Part shown: in pieces, positions 8,481 through 18,493 of the stretch
How positions within the stretch are numbered: the first letter of the stretch is position 1
Layout of the letters: each line of letters opens with the position of its first letter
Assembly: GCF_020510705.1 (NCBI RefSeq)
Contig: NZ_CP075184.1
Coordinates: 4,092,001 to 4,156,000, forward strand
Source of the DNA: Acidovorax radicis
GTDB lineage: Bacteria; Pseudomonadota; Gammaproteobacteria; Burkholderiales; Burkholderiaceae_C
DNA length: 64,000 nt
Direction of reading: 5' to 3'
Notes under the pieces: model-generated
Told to the model about the DNA's origin: nothing
What the model saw: only the letters and a program-made list of their open reading frames with translations
The model's database searches: none
Translations under genes and position numbers: made by a program

Positions 8481-9662
8481 ATGGCGAACGACTTTCTTTT
8501 TACCTCGGAATCCGTCTCCGAAGGCCATCCCGATAAAGTGGCCGACCAGATCTCGGACGCGATTCTCGATGCGATCTTCAAGCAAGACCCCCGCAGCCGC
8601 GTCGCTGCCGAAACGCTGACCAACACCGGCCTGGTGGTCTTGGCAGGTGAGATCACCACCAACGCGCACGTGGACTACATCCAGGTGGCGCGCGACACCA
8701 TCAAGCGCATCGGCTACGACAACACCGACTACGGCATCGACTACAAGGGCTGCGCCGTGCTGGTGGCCTATGACAAACAAAGCAACGACATCGCACAGGG
8801 CGTGGACCACGCTTCGGACGACCACCTGAACACCGGCGCCGGCGATCAGGGCCTGATGTTCGGCTACGCCTGCGACGAGACGCCCGAGCTGATGCCCGCG
8901 CCCATCTATTACGCGCACCGCCTGGTCGAGCGCCAGGCCCAGTTGCGCAAGGACGGCCGCCTGCCTTTCCTGCGCCCTGATGCCAAGTCGCAAGTGACGA
9001 TGCGCTATGTGGACGGCAAGCCCCACAGCATCGACACCGTGGTGCTCTCCACCCAGCACCACCCCGACCAGAGCGAATCGCAGACCAAGATGAAGGCGAG
9101 CTTCACCGAAGCCGTCATCGAAGAAATCATCAAGCCCGTGCTGCCCAAGGAATGGCTGCAGAACACCCGCTACCTGATCAACCCCACGGGCCGCTTTGTC
9201 ATCGGCGGCCCGCAAGGCGACTGCGGCCTCACCGGCCGCAAGATCATCGTGGACACCTACGGCGGTGCCTGCCCCCACGGCGGCGGCGCGTTCAGCGGCA
9301 AGGACCCAACGAAGGTGGACCGCTCGGCCGCCTACGCCGCGCGCTACGTGGCCAAGAACATCGTGGCCGCCGGCCTGGCGCGCCAATGCCAGATCCAGGT
9401 GGCCTATGCCATCGGCGTGGCCGAGCCCATGAACATCACGGTGTACACCGAAGGCACGGGCGTGGTGTCTGACGAGCGCCTTGCCGAGCTGGTGCGCGAG
9501 CACTTCGACCTGCGCCCCAAGGGCATCATCCAGATGCTGGACCTGTTGCGCCCCATCTACGAAAAGACCGCGGCCTACGGCCACTTCGGCCGCGAAGAAC
9601 CCGAGTTCACCTGGGAAAAGACGGACAAGGCTGCTGCGCTGCGCGCAGCGGCGGGCCTGTAA
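8481..9662 (+). CDS. metK: S-adenosylmethionine synthetase
   Basis: The 393-residue product matches MetK throughout. It starts [30 protein letters not shown], where the His of EGHPDK is the catalytic His, and has [12 protein letters not shown], the [21 protein letters not shown] block and [19 protein letters not shown] (ATP and metal binding). It makes S-adenosylmethionine from ATP and methionine in the cytoplasm. The start is fixed by AGGAG about 9 nt upstream. The last codons ([17 protein letters not shown]) are repeated twice more downstream; see the tandem repeat entry. Confidence 0.99.
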   Translation: MANDFLFTSESVSEGHPDKVADQISDAILDAIFKQDPRSRVAAETLTNTGLVVLAGEITTNAHVDYIQVARDTIKRIGYDNTDYGIDYKGCAVLVAYDKQSNDIAQGVDHASDDHLNTGAGDQGLMFGYACDETPELMPAPIYYAHRLVERQAQLRKDGRLPFLRPDAKSQVTMRYVDGKPHSIDTVVLSTQHHPDQSESQTKMKASFTEAVIEEIIKPVLPKEWLQNTRYLINPTGRFVIGGPQGDCGLTGRKIIVDTYGGACPHGGGAFSGKDPTKVDRSAAYAARYVAKNIVAAGLARQCQIQVAYAIGVAEPMNITVYTEGTGVVSDERLAELVREHFDLRPKGIIQMLDLLRPIYEKTAAYGHFGREEPEFTWEKTDKAAALRAAAGL

Positions 9663-9940
9663 AGGCCCCGAGCGAAGCGAGCTTGTCCGGCTTTCGGCGC
9701 AGGCTCATATCGCGTAGCGATGTGAAGGGCCGCAAGGCCCGTGCCGCAGCCAACGTACGGACAAGGCTGCCGCACTACGTGCGGCAGCAGGGCTGTAAGC
9801 CCTCCGCGCATCGCGCGGCTTTCCGTACGTGGACGAAGCTCATATCGCGCAGCGATGTGAGCGTAGGCCAAAAGACCGACAAAGCGGCGGCACTGCGTGC
9901 AGCAGCAGGGCTGTAACCCCGCCGCGCAAGCGATGTGAAA
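9616..9940 (+). repeat. Three diverged tandem copies of the metK 3' end
   Basis: The segment encoding (T)[16 protein letters not shown] occurs at the end of metK (stop 9660-9662), again with stop 9796-9798, and again with stop 9914-9916, so the spacings are 136 and 118 bp. Each copy is followed by a version of CGCGYAGCGATGTGA (about 9712, 9846 and 9926). The second copy holds a 9 bp perfect stem CTGCCGCAC / GTGCGGCAG with a 3 nt loop. The downstream copies have no initiation context. Confidence 0.75.
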
Positions 9941-10041
9941 GCAGCCACAAACACTGCCACGCCGCCTTGCTGACCTGCAAGCCGCGGAGCAAATCGGACG
10001 GGGCAGGCGACGACCAACGCCCCATACCAAAAGCCAAAAGC
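9941..10041. other. Noncoding spacer after the metK tail repeats
   Basis: With the repeats before it, this completes a gene-free stretch of more than 300 bp between metK and the next gene. I see no open frame or motif of note until the terminator at 10042. Confidence 0.5.
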
Positions 10042-10077
10042 AAAAGCCGCAGTGCGCAACGCGCTGCGGCTTTTTTT
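10042..10077 (+). terminator. Rho-independent terminator of metK
   Basis: Stem GCCGCAGTGCG / CGCGCTGCGGC with a 3 nt loop, preceded by AAAA and followed by seven T. It lies about 380 bp after the metK stop, beyond the tail repeats. Confidence 0.9.
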
Positions 10078-10231
10078 GCCATGGGCGCCGCGTTTCATAC
10101 ACCCGCGCCGGGCGGCCCTCTCCTACAAAGACAACCCTTGCCCGCTGACGGCGCGCCATGCACCTCGCCCTTTATCGTTCAGACTCACCGCTGCGCAGCA
10201 CAACGCTGCATCCCCTACAAGGACACCCATC

Positions 10232-10417
10232 ATGCTCAAGTACGCCATCATTTTTGCCCTGGTCTCGCTCGTTGCCGGTGCTTTGGGCTTCACCGGTGTG
10301 GCCGCTGGTGCAGCCGGCATTGCCAAGATCCTGTTTTTCATCTTCCTCGCCATCGCCGTGATCTTTGTGGTGCTGGGCGCCTTGGGGGTGGGTGCCGCTC
10401 GCAAGGCCCTCAAGTAG
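10232..10417 (+). CDS. DUF1328 small membrane protein (YtjA-like)
   Basis: A 61-residue protein with two hydrophobic helices, starting MLKYAIIFALVSLVAGALGFTGVAAG and continuing into AKILFFIFLAIAVIFVVLGAL. This matches the DUF1328 family of short inner-membrane proteins, whose function is not established. AAGGA lies 9 nt upstream of the ATG, which fixes the start. It stands alone between the metK terminator and the hemerythrin gene, on the same strand as both. Confidence 0.85.
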   Translation: MLKYAIIFALVSLVAGALGFTGVAAGAAGIAKILFFIFLAIAVIFVVLGALGVGAARKALK

Positions 10418-10508
10418 CCGGGGCTCCCCACACGTCGCATGGCCCATGGTCGTGCAGGTGTCACAACGCGCCCCTTTCCTCTTCGCCACCTATCACCCCA
10501 GGATCGCC

Positions 10509-10967
10509 ATGAGCCCACGGAATATTTTTGAAGCCCTGCGCGAAAGCCATGAGCGCCAGCGTGCGTTGTACGCACAACTGATCGAAACGAGCGGCGACAC
10601 GCCAGAGCGCCATGCGATTTTTGATCAACTGCGCACCGAGCTGGCCGCGCATGCGATGGCAGAAGACCGCCATTTTTATGTGCCTTTGCTGGCACACGAT
10701 GCTGGCGTGGACCTGTCGCGCCATGCCATTTCGGAGCACCACCAGATCGACGAACTCGTGGAATCTCTGCAAGAGACCGAGGCATCAAGCCCGGCTTGGT
10801 TGCCCTTGGCCAAGAAGCTGGCCGAGAAAGTGGAGCACCACCTGAAAGAAGAAGAACATCGCTTCTTTCAGATGGCGGGCAAGCTGCTGACAGACCAGCA
10901 GAAAACAGCGCTGGCGCGCGCCTACCAGGACGAGTACGAAGCGGCCCTGGTCAGCACGGCGGCTTGA
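10509..10967 (+). CDS. Hemerythrin HHE-domain protein
   Basis: The 152-residue product has the His/Glu pattern of a hemerythrin HHE four-helix bundle: LRESHERQR, HAMAEDRHFYVPLL, SEHHQIDELV and EKVEHHLKEEEHRFFQMA. Such proteins bind a non-heme di-iron centre and are associated with oxygen, NO or iron-stress handling; the role here is not visible. The start MSPRNIFEALRESH is chosen because the helix pattern begins directly after it. The DUF1328 gene lies 91 bp upstream. Confidence 0.88.
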   Translation: MSPRNIFEALRESHERQRALYAQLIETSGDTPERHAIFDQLRTELAAHAMAEDRHFYVPLLAHDAGVDLSRHAISEHHQIDELVESLQETEASSPAWLPLAKKLAEKVEHHLKEEEHRFFQMAGKLLTDQQKTALARAYQDEYEAALVSTAA

Positions 10968-11028
10968 GATTTTCTCGGTGGCGCTTTAGAACGTGAACAC
11001 GTTCTGAGGCTGTGCCGCTCCGTCACTC

Positions 11029-12270
11029 TCAAGCGGCTTCTTCGGCCTGCACCACACAGTTGCGGCCGCGCGATTTGGCGACATACAGCGCGGTGTCTGC
11101 CCGCTTGATGAGCGCCTGTGCGTCTTCCTTCTGGTCCCAGGTGGCCACACCAAAACTGGCGCTCACATGGCCCACAGCGTCGAACGGAACCCCGGCAATG
11201 CGGGCCCGCACGGCTTCGGCCATGGCCATGGCGGCATCCACCGGTGTTTCCTTGAGCAGGATGATGAACTCCTCGCCACCAAAACGCGCTGCGCAGTCTG
11301 AAGAACGCAGCAGCTCGCGCACCCGCAGCGCTGTGCTTTTGAGCACCACGTCGCCCGAGTCATGCCCATAGGTGTCGTTGATGCGCTTGAAAAAATCGAT
11401 GTCGAACATCACCACCGACAGGCTGCTGTGATGGATGCGCGTGTCGGCCATTTCGGTCTCCAGCCGCTCAAAGAAGCGGCGGCGATTGACTAGGTCGGTA
11501 AGAAAGTCCCTAGTGGCCAGGTCTTCAAGCTTGCTGTTGAGCCGCGCCATAGGCTCGATCACCAGCGAAGACAGCGACAAATTAAGCACCACAAACAGCA
11601 GCAGGAAGCTTGCCACCAGCGCCGTCATCACCGTGTTGAACGTCTGGCGCGCTTTCTCCAGCGGGAAGTACATCGGCACCTTCACCACCTGGATGCCCAC
11701 CGTTTCATTCATGCCCCACCCAAACCCGTTCTTGTCGCCATATACCTTGAGCATGGTGGGCGGTGCAGCGCTGGGCGTGCTGTGGCAAGCCAGGCACTGC
11801 GGCTGTTTGATCGTGATGGGACGGGCCACATACATGGCGCGGTACATACCCTCACCAATCTCGCCCGTCGCCTCTTTCTTGAGGTCGGCCCGGCCCTCGC
11901 GGAAGTCGCTGATGATGCGCTCCTCCCACTCGTTGGCGCGGTCGCGCACGTTGGTCGGGTTGAGCACCGCCTCTTTGTATTCGTAGCCCGGAAAACGGTC
12001 TTGCAGACGGCGCAGTGTTTCTGTGGCAGCAAAGGCGGGCACAGTTTGCGGCAGGAATTTTTCGGCCAACGTCACATCCAGGTGGGGCTTCACCAATTCG
12101 GTGGTGTAGTCACGGATGGCCATGGCCGAGTGCATCATGATCTGCGAGTTGTGCTGCACCTCTTGGATGGCCGATTTCTGCAAGAACCGGTGGACGTAGA
12201 GCCCAGCGCCCAGCACCGCCAGCAACAAAACGCCGGCCAGCACCAGATTGAATTTGAACCGCAAAGACAT
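11029..12270 (-). CDS. Membrane diguanylate cyclase with heme-type DUF3365 sensor domain
   Basis: A 413-residue protein with an N-terminal transmembrane helix (about 8-28), a periplasmic DUF3365 (Tll0287-like) domain carrying CLACH (159-163), a second helix (about 214-235) and a C-terminal GGDEF domain. The signature is GGEEF (331-335), which is catalytically competent in the family. RSSD (322-325) lies five residues before it, as a product-inhibition I-site should. The metal/substrate motif MFDIDFFKRINDTYGH is also intact. It should make cyclic di-GMP in response to a periplasmic signal; redox, NO or another heme ligand is inferred from CxxCH only. It is convergent with the hemerythrin gene. 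Confidence 0.92.
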   Translation of the reverse strand: MSLRFKFNLVLAGVLLLAVLGAGLYVHRFLQKSAIQEVQHNSQIMMHSAMAIRDYTTELVKPHLDVTLAEKFLPQTVPAFAATETLRRLQDRFPGYEYKEAVLNPTNVRDRANEWEERIISDFREGRADLKKEATGEIGEGMYRAMYVARPITIKQPQCLACHSTPSAAPPTMLKVYGDKNGFGWGMNETVGIQVVKVPMYFPLEKARQTFNTVMTALVASFLLLFVVLNLSLSSLVIEPMARLNSKLEDLATRDFLTDLVNRRRFFERLETEMADTRIHHSSLSVVMFDIDFFKRINDTYGHDSGDVVLKSTALRVRELLRSSDCAARFGGEEFIILLKETPVDAAMAMAEAVRARIAGVPFDAVGHVSASFGVATWDQKEDAQALIKRADTALYVAKSRGRNCVVQAEEAA

Positions 12271-12739
12271 GGAGTTCCCTCAGCGGCCAGCATGCCGCCG
12301 GCCTGTTATTGAAGGCGGGGCCTGCGCAGGTACGCACGCGACCATCGCCGGGGCAATCAAGTGCAGCACACGTACCCGCCGACAGAGACCAATGCGTAGC
12401 ACAAGGCCCGCATTGTCACCATGTTCCAAAGTCAAGGTCCAGTGTTTTTCTGCCAGCCCACCGGCCCGAGCGAAGGCAACACCGCCGGGGCGAGGGGCGC
12501 AACCCCAGTGAGCCCCCCCCCGACAGCCCTCTGGCAGCGAAAGGGGCGGGAGCCACGATAGAATCACTACAAAAAAGATAGCTGCTTGCGCTTGTATTGA
12601 TTGCGCCAGCAGCCAAAAACACTCAAATTATTGTTCGGTGCACCCTCCGGGCATCACGCTTTGCGCGTGGCCAGTGAGGCGGCAACCATCCGCAATGTTG
12701 ATTCGGGCGCACACTGGTGCGTGCCACTGCTGGAGACAC
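12271..12739. other. Intergenic region between the diguanylate cyclase and the NadM-type gene
   Basis: About 470 bp without a recognisable gene. It holds the diguanylate cyclase promoter side, a G/C-rich low-complexity stretch (about 12455-12555, with runs of C), and one hairpin repeat copy (12571-12620). Short open frames here have no family features. Confidence 0.6.
12571..12620 (-). repeat. Dispersed hairpin repeat, copy 3 (inverted)
   Basis: AAAGATAGCTGCT followed by a degenerate stem with GCGC on each side of the loop and a CCAGCAGCC end. Same element as the other copies, with more substitutions. Confidence 0.65.
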
Positions 12740-13777
12740 ATGGTCGACATCGCCATCTACATCGGGCGCTTCGAGCCCGTTCACAACGGTCACCTGGCGT
12801 TGCTGCGCCGAGCGCTCGCCAGCGCACGGCAAGTCATCGTGGTCGTGGGATCGGCATGGCAGGCCCGCTCGCCCAAGAACCCATTCACCTGGCAGGAGCG
12901 CGAAGCCATGCTGCGCGCGGCGCTGTCCCCTGCAGACAGCGCCCGTGTGCAGGTGCTGCCCATGCGCGACTATTACAACGAAGCCGTGTGGGTGCAGGCC
13001 GTGCGCCGGGGCGTAGCGCGCATGACCGTACCGGGCGCACGCATTGGCTTGGTGGGCCACTTCAAGGATGCGACCAGCGGCTACCTCAGCGCCTTTCCTG
13101 GCTGGCAGCTCATCCACGTAGAACGCCAGGGCAGCATCGACGCCACCGCCATCCGCGACGCGTACTTTGGCGCCACGCCCGCCACCGCGCGTGCTGCCGT
13201 GGCGCCGCTGGCCGAAGAGATTCCCGAGAGCACCATCGCCACGCTGGAGCACTTTGCACAGACCCCGCGCTACCCCGCACTGCAGGAAGAGTGGCGCATG
13301 CTGCGCGACTACCGCAACGCCTGGGCCGCCGCGCCCTACCCGCCCGTGTTCGTGACGGTGGATGCCGTGCTGCGCTGCCAGGACCACGTGCTGCTGATCC
13401 GCCGCGCCCACGCACCCGGCAAGGGCCAGCTGGCCGTGCCCGGCGGCTTCATCGAACAGCGCGAGACCGTGTGGCAATCGTGCCTGCGCGAACTGGCGGA
13501 AGAAACCCACTGCCACCTGCCCGAGGCCCGCATGCGCACCGCGCTGCAATCCGTCGCCGTGTTCGACCACCCCGACCGCAGCCAGCGTGGCCGCACCATC
13601 ACCCACGCACACTACTTCGACCTGGGAGATGCACCCTTTCCGGCGGTGCTGGCCGATGACGATGCGGCTCTGGTGCAGTGGACGCGGATTGACCAGCTGG
13701 CGGGACTGGAAGAGGAGTTCTTCGAAGACCACTTCCACATGCTGGACCACTTTCTGGGACTGACGGAGCTGGACTGA
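12740..13777 (+). CDS. Bifunctional nicotinamide-nucleotide adenylyltransferase / Nudix hydrolase (NadM-Nudix)
   Basis: The 345-residue fusion begins MVDIAIYIGRFEPVHNGHLALL, whose HNGH (15-18) is the nucleotidyltransferase H-x-G-H motif; the later GHFKDATSGYLSAFP block also belongs to the NadM-like domain. The second half is a Nudix domain with the box GFIEQRETVWQSCLRELAEE (about 236-255). Characterised bacterial homologues make NAD from NMN and ATP and hydrolyse ADP-ribose or related nucleotides. The start at 12740 has GGAG 4 nt upstream; longer in-frame extensions enter the repeat-bearing leader. It stands alone on its strand. Confidence 0.9.
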   Translation: MVDIAIYIGRFEPVHNGHLALLRRALASARQVIVVVGSAWQARSPKNPFTWQEREAMLRAALSPADSARVQVLPMRDYYNEAVWVQAVRRGVARMTVPGARIGLVGHFKDATSGYLSAFPGWQLIHVERQGSIDATAIRDAYFGATPATARAAVAPLAEEIPESTIATLEHFAQTPRYPALQEEWRMLRDYRNAWAAAPYPPVFVTVDAVLRCQDHVLLIRRAHAPGKGQLAVPGGFIEQRETVWQSCLRELAEETHCHLPEARMRTALQSVAVFDHPDRSQRGRTITHAHYFDLGDAPFPAVLADDDAALVQWTRIDQLAGLEEEFFEDHFHMLDHFLGLTELD

Positions 13778-14002
13778 CGGCACCCGCCCGTCTTTGAAAA
13801 AGAACGGCCGAATGCGCCCTAGTGCAATATGTGCGGATAGCCGTCAAATAGGAGCAAACGATTTCCGATCCCGTCGCATCGGCGGCGCAACGTGGCTGCT
13901 GCGTGCGCCAAGTCGGCTGGACTTGTCGCGGCGCCCCTCTATCATGGCCACGCGGGGTTACCCCGTGACCAAGCAACGATTGTTCAAGAGAGGGAGTTCG
14001 CT

Positions 14003-14302
14003 ATGGATTTTGTTTCAGCTGTCAAAAGCTGCTTCGCGCAGTACGCAGGGTTTTCGGGCCGTGCTCCACGTTCCGAGTTCTGGTGGTTTGCTTTGTTCCA
14101 GCTCGGGGTGCTGGTGATTGCCACCATGATCAGCCAGACGCTATACGGCGTTGCCGCTCTGGCCCTGCTGCTGCCAGCGCTGGCCGTGGGGGCTCGTCGC
14201 TTGCATGACATTGGCCGTTCTGGCTGGTGGCAGCTGCTGTCGCTTACCGGTATCGGCACCCTGGTGTTGATCTATTGGTGGGTGCAACCCAGCGGGGAGT
14301 AA
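14003..14302 (+). CDS. DUF805 family membrane protein
   Basis: A 99-residue inner-membrane protein. It has the DUF805 hallmarks YAGFSGRAPRSEFWWFALFQ near the N-terminus and the central ARRLHDIGRSGWWQLL segment, between hydrophobic helices. The family's function is unknown. The start MDFVSAVKSCF is preceded by the purine-rich AGAGAGGGAG, which fixes it. It is convergent with groEL across a bidirectional terminator. Confidence 0.9.
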   Translation: MDFVSAVKSCFAQYAGFSGRAPRSEFWWFALFQLGVLVIATMISQTLYGVAALALLLPALAVGARRLHDIGRSGWWQLLSLTGIGTLVLIYWWVQPSGE

Positions 14303-14345
14303 AGCCACTGCAGGCCAGCGTCCCGCGTTGGCCCTATAGAAAAGA

Positions 14346-14379
14346 AAAAGCCCGCAGACCGTAAGGCCTGCGGGCTTTT
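14346..14379. terminator. Bidirectional rho-independent terminator between the DUF805 gene and groEL
   Basis: Stem AAAAGCCCGCAG / CTGCGGGCTTTT with a short loop containing a minor GG/CC pair. The A and T tracts on the two sides allow it to serve both convergent genes. Confidence 0.9.
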
Positions 14380-14430
14380 GTGGTGTGGGCTGCGCAGTCA
14401 GCACCAGGCCGCTACGCAGGGGCCTGGCAA

Positions 14431-16092
<1,662 letters not shown>

Positions 16093-16116
16093 CTACAAGA
16101 TTTGAATCAAATTGAC

Positions 16117-16155
16117 CGCTGGCGCTTATTAATAAAGCGCTAGCAGCTATTAAAA
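16117..16155 (+). repeat. Dispersed hairpin repeat, copy 4, inside the groESL operon
   Basis: GCGCTT / AAGCGC stem with a 7 nt loop and tail TAGCAGCTATTAAA. It lies between groES and groEL in the orientation opposite to their transcription. Confidence 0.8.
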
Positions 16156-16179
16156 GATGAGTAACTCAGAGGACGAAAA

Positions 16180-16470
16180 TTACTTCTCGACCACTGCGAA
16201 AAGATCGTCTTCCTTCATGACCAGCAGCTCGTCGCCGCCGACCTTGACGGTCTGGCCCGAGTACTTGCCGAACAGAACGCGGTCACCGACCTTCACGTTC
16301 AGGGCCATCACTTCGCCCTTGTCGTTCTTCTTGCCGGGGCCGACGGCCAGCACTTCACCTTGATCAGGCTTTTCAGCGGCGTTGTCAGGGATCACGATGC
16401 CGGAGGCGGTCGTGGTTTCGCTTTCGATACGCTTGACGATCACGCGATCGTGCAGAGGGCGAAGTTTCAT
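16180..16470 (-). CDS. groES: Co-chaperonin GroES (10 kDa)
   Basis: The 96-residue product starts [29 protein letters not shown] and contains the mobile loop and the [11 protein letters not shown] block, as in all GroES proteins. It caps the GroEL chamber. The start at 16470 is set by AGGAG 8 nt upstream and by the family N-terminus; an upstream in-frame Met would run into the CIRCE promoter. It is the first gene of the groESL operon. Confidence 0.99.
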   Translation of the reverse strand: MKLRPLHDRVIVKRIESETTTASGIVIPDNAAEKPDQGEVLAVGPGKKNDKGEVMALNVKVGDRVLFGKYSGQTVKVGGDELLVMKEDDLFAVVEK

Positions 16471-16558
16471 TGCAATGCTCCTGTTTTCAGTGAAAAAGCT
16501 GACTGATTTGGCGCCCGGACCTCCGGACACCACCAAATTACCGGCAGCCGATGTGGTG

Positions 16559-16585
16559 TTAGCACTCAACTACTGCGAGTGCTAA
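16559..16585 (-). promoter_or_regulatory. CIRCE operator (HrcA binding site) upstream of groES
   Basis: A perfect inverted repeat TTAGCACTC-9 nt-GAGTGCTAA, identical to the consensus. HrcA binds this element and represses groESL when folding demand is low. It starts 89 bp upstream of the groES ATG and lies directly downstream of a sigma-32-like promoter. Confidence 0.97.
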
Positions 16586-16586
16586 T

Positions 16587-16613
16587 GATACGGGCATTTG
16601 TGTCGATTTCAAG
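16587..16613 (-). promoter_or_regulatory. Sigma-32 (RpoH) type heat-shock promoter of groESL
   Basis: Read on the minus strand, CTTGAAA (16613-16607), a 12 nt spacer, then CCCGTATC (16594-16587). This matches the RpoH pattern CTTGAAA-N11-15-CCCCATNT well. The predicted transcript start falls inside the CIRCE element, so HrcA binding would block initiation. Confidence 0.75.
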
Positions 16614-16708
16614 ACGACCCCTTGGTGAACAGGTGGTTCGGTCGTGAAAATTTGTGTGTGGTGCCATCGCGTTTTCAGCGCTGTCACCCTCTGGAACAGA
16701 AGTTCCAG

Positions 16709-17194
16709 TCAGCGCCCCAACCCGCGTTTGAGCTCCTTGAGCAGAAGAAGCACCTGGTTGGACGCGTGCCGGCAGCTGCTGTTGAGCAGTTGTACCGACT
16801 TGGCCGCGTCCCCCGACTGGTACAGCGTCACCACATCGGCCGCCTGCTGATGAAAATACTTATGGCGGGCCACCAGCATGTCAAACGCCGGGTAATGCCC
16901 TAGGCGCACGCGGCCCGTGCCATAGAGCCAACGGCCCAGGTCACAACGATCATCATGGCAAATGCGTTCTGGTCGCATGACCTCGTCGGACCGGCCGTTG
17001 ACCATGTCCTGCAGTTGCAACCGCCAGCGCTCATGGCTCGCAATGGCGGCATCAATGTCGATTTCGGTCATCAACGTGGCCGCGTATTCAGCATCCAGCA
17101 CCAGCTCACTGCCGTTGTCTTCCAAAGCCCAGGTCGTGTCGGGGCTTGAGGGGTCTTGCTCCCTGATTTTGAACAAACGGCTAAAAAATCCCAT
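16709..17194 (-). CDS. CZB (chemoreceptor zinc-binding) domain protein
   Basis: A 161-residue soluble protein with the CZB ligand pattern: H54 in ASHERWRLQL, C84 in CDLGRWLYG, and H111/H115 in ARHKYFHQQA. Stand-alone CZB proteins and CZB domains in chemoreceptors or diguanylate cyclases bind zinc and sense zinc or thiol oxidants. The start MGFFSRLFKI follows GAGGGA on the minus strand; an upstream in-frame Met is less likely. It lies upstream of groESL on the same strand, with no sign of coupling. Its partner protein is unknown. Confidence 0.82.
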   Translation of the reverse strand: MGFFSRLFKIREQDPSSPDTTWALEDNGSELVLDAEYAATLMTEIDIDAAIASHERWRLQLQDMVNGRSDEVMRPERICHDDRCDLGRWLYGTGRVRLGHYPAFDMLVARHKYFHQQAADVVTLYQSGDAAKSVQLLNSSCRHASNQVLLLLKELKRGLGR

Positions 17195-17394
17195 GGAACA
17201 TCCCTCGCTATCCATCTCTTCAGAGCACCCAACGATGCCGACACGCAAAATGGCTTGAAACATTCTGTAGCGGGATGGGCTTTTTGGCTATCAGAAATTG
17301 ACATCGTGCAGGCTCTGCTGCGGGCAACCCCTCGGTCCGTGCCGGCTCTGCGCCGCTGCCTGCACCAACGTCCACAGCGCCCGACAATGACACC

Positions 17395-18429
17395 ATGACC
17401 CACACCACCCACCGCCCCGCCCTGTCGATGCTTGACCTTGTTGCCGTCCGCGAAGGGGGCACGGTGGCTGAGGCACTGCAGATTGCGCTGCGCACTGCGC
17501 AGCACGCCGAAGCCTTGGGTTTCGCCCGCTACTGGCTGGCCGAGCACCACAACATGGCGGGTATCGCCAGTTCTGCCACAGCGGTGTTGGTTGGCCACAT
17601 TGCTGGAGGCACCTCGCGTATTCGCGTCGGCTCAGGCGGTGTGATGCTGCCCAACCACGCGCCCCTTGTGGTTGCCGAGGCCTTTGGCACGCTGGCCGAG
17701 TTGTACCCCGGCCGCATCGACCTGGGCCTGGGTCGCGCGCCCGGCACCGACCCCGCCACCATGCGCGCGCTGCGCCGCAGCCGGGTCGAGACGGCCGATG
17801 ACTTCCCCCAGGATGTCGCCGAGCTGCAGCGGCTGCTGGGCCCTGCCGAACCCAACCAGCGGCTCATCGCCATGCCGGGGGCCGACACCCAAGTGCCGAT
17901 CTGGCTGCTTGGCTCCAGCCTGTTCTCTGCGCAGCTGGCAGCAGAGCGTGGCCTGCCCTATGCATTTGCATCCCATTTCGCGCCGCGCCTTCTGCTCCAG
18001 GCCATTGAGCTGTATCGCAATCTCTACCGCCCGTCCGCCGCCTGGCCCAAGCCCTATGTGGTGATTGGTGTTCCGTTGATTGCAGCCCCCACCGACGAAG
18101 AAGCCGACTTTCTGGCCAGCAGCACTTATCAGCGGGTGCTGGGGATCCTGACCGGGGACCGCCGCCGCCTGCTGCCGCCTATCGCCCATTACGCGGCGCA
18201 GCTGCAGCCACAAGAGCGGGCGGGCATCGATGATTTTCTGGCCGCAGCCGTGATCGGCGGCCCTGACACCGTGCGCACCGGGCTTGAACGGCTGCACCAT
18301 GCCACTGGGGCCGATGAATTCATGCTGGTCAGCGATGTGTACGACCCGGCACTGCGCCTGCGCTCGCTGGACATCGCCGCGCAGGCGCACAGGGCCATGC
18401 AGGCTGCGAACCCGCCGGTGCCAGCCTGA
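17395..18429 (+). CDS. LLM-class flavin-dependent oxidoreductase (luciferase-like monooxygenase family)
   Basis: The 344-residue product has the luciferase-like fold signatures [50 protein letters not shown] and [14 protein letters not shown]. These belong to the subfamily close to MsnO8 and YhbW-like proteins. It probably uses reduced flavin; the substrate is unknown. It is divergent from the CZB gene and convergent with the SDR gene across a strong hairpin. Confidence 0.88.
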   Translation: MTHTTHRPALSMLDLVAVREGGTVAEALQIALRTAQHAEALGFARYWLAEHHNMAGIASSATAVLVGHIAGGTSRIRVGSGGVMLPNHAPLVVAEAFGTLAELYPGRIDLGLGRAPGTDPATMRALRRSRVETADDFPQDVAELQRLLGPAEPNQRLIAMPGADTQVPIWLLGSSLFSAQLAAERGLPYAFASHFAPRLLLQAIELYRNLYRPSAAWPKPYVVIGVPLIAAPTDEEADFLASSTYQRVLGILTGDRRRLLPPIAHYAAQLQPQERAGIDDFLAAAVIGGPDTVRTGLERLHHATGADEFMLVSDVYDPALRLRSLDIAAQAHRAMQAANPPVPA

Positions 18430-18455
18430 GAAACTTGGCAAGACGCAAGACAAGA

Positions 18456-18485
18456 GGGAGAGAGGGCCAGAGGGGCCTCTCTCCC
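18456..18485. terminator. GC-rich hairpin between convergent LLM and SDR genes
   Basis: GGGAGAGAGG(G)CC / GGCCTCTCTCCC forms a near-perfect 12 bp stem with one bulged G and a short loop. It lies 26 bp after the LLM stop and just before the SDR stop. There is no T tract, so it is a 3' end hairpin rather than a textbook terminator. Confidence 0.5.
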
Positions 18486-18493
18486 CGCGCACG

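Noticed and set aside
12280..12622. Short open frames in the gap upstream of the NadM-Nudix gene
   Set aside because: No conserved residues, overlap with a hairpin repeat, and runs of C that make a real protein unlikely.
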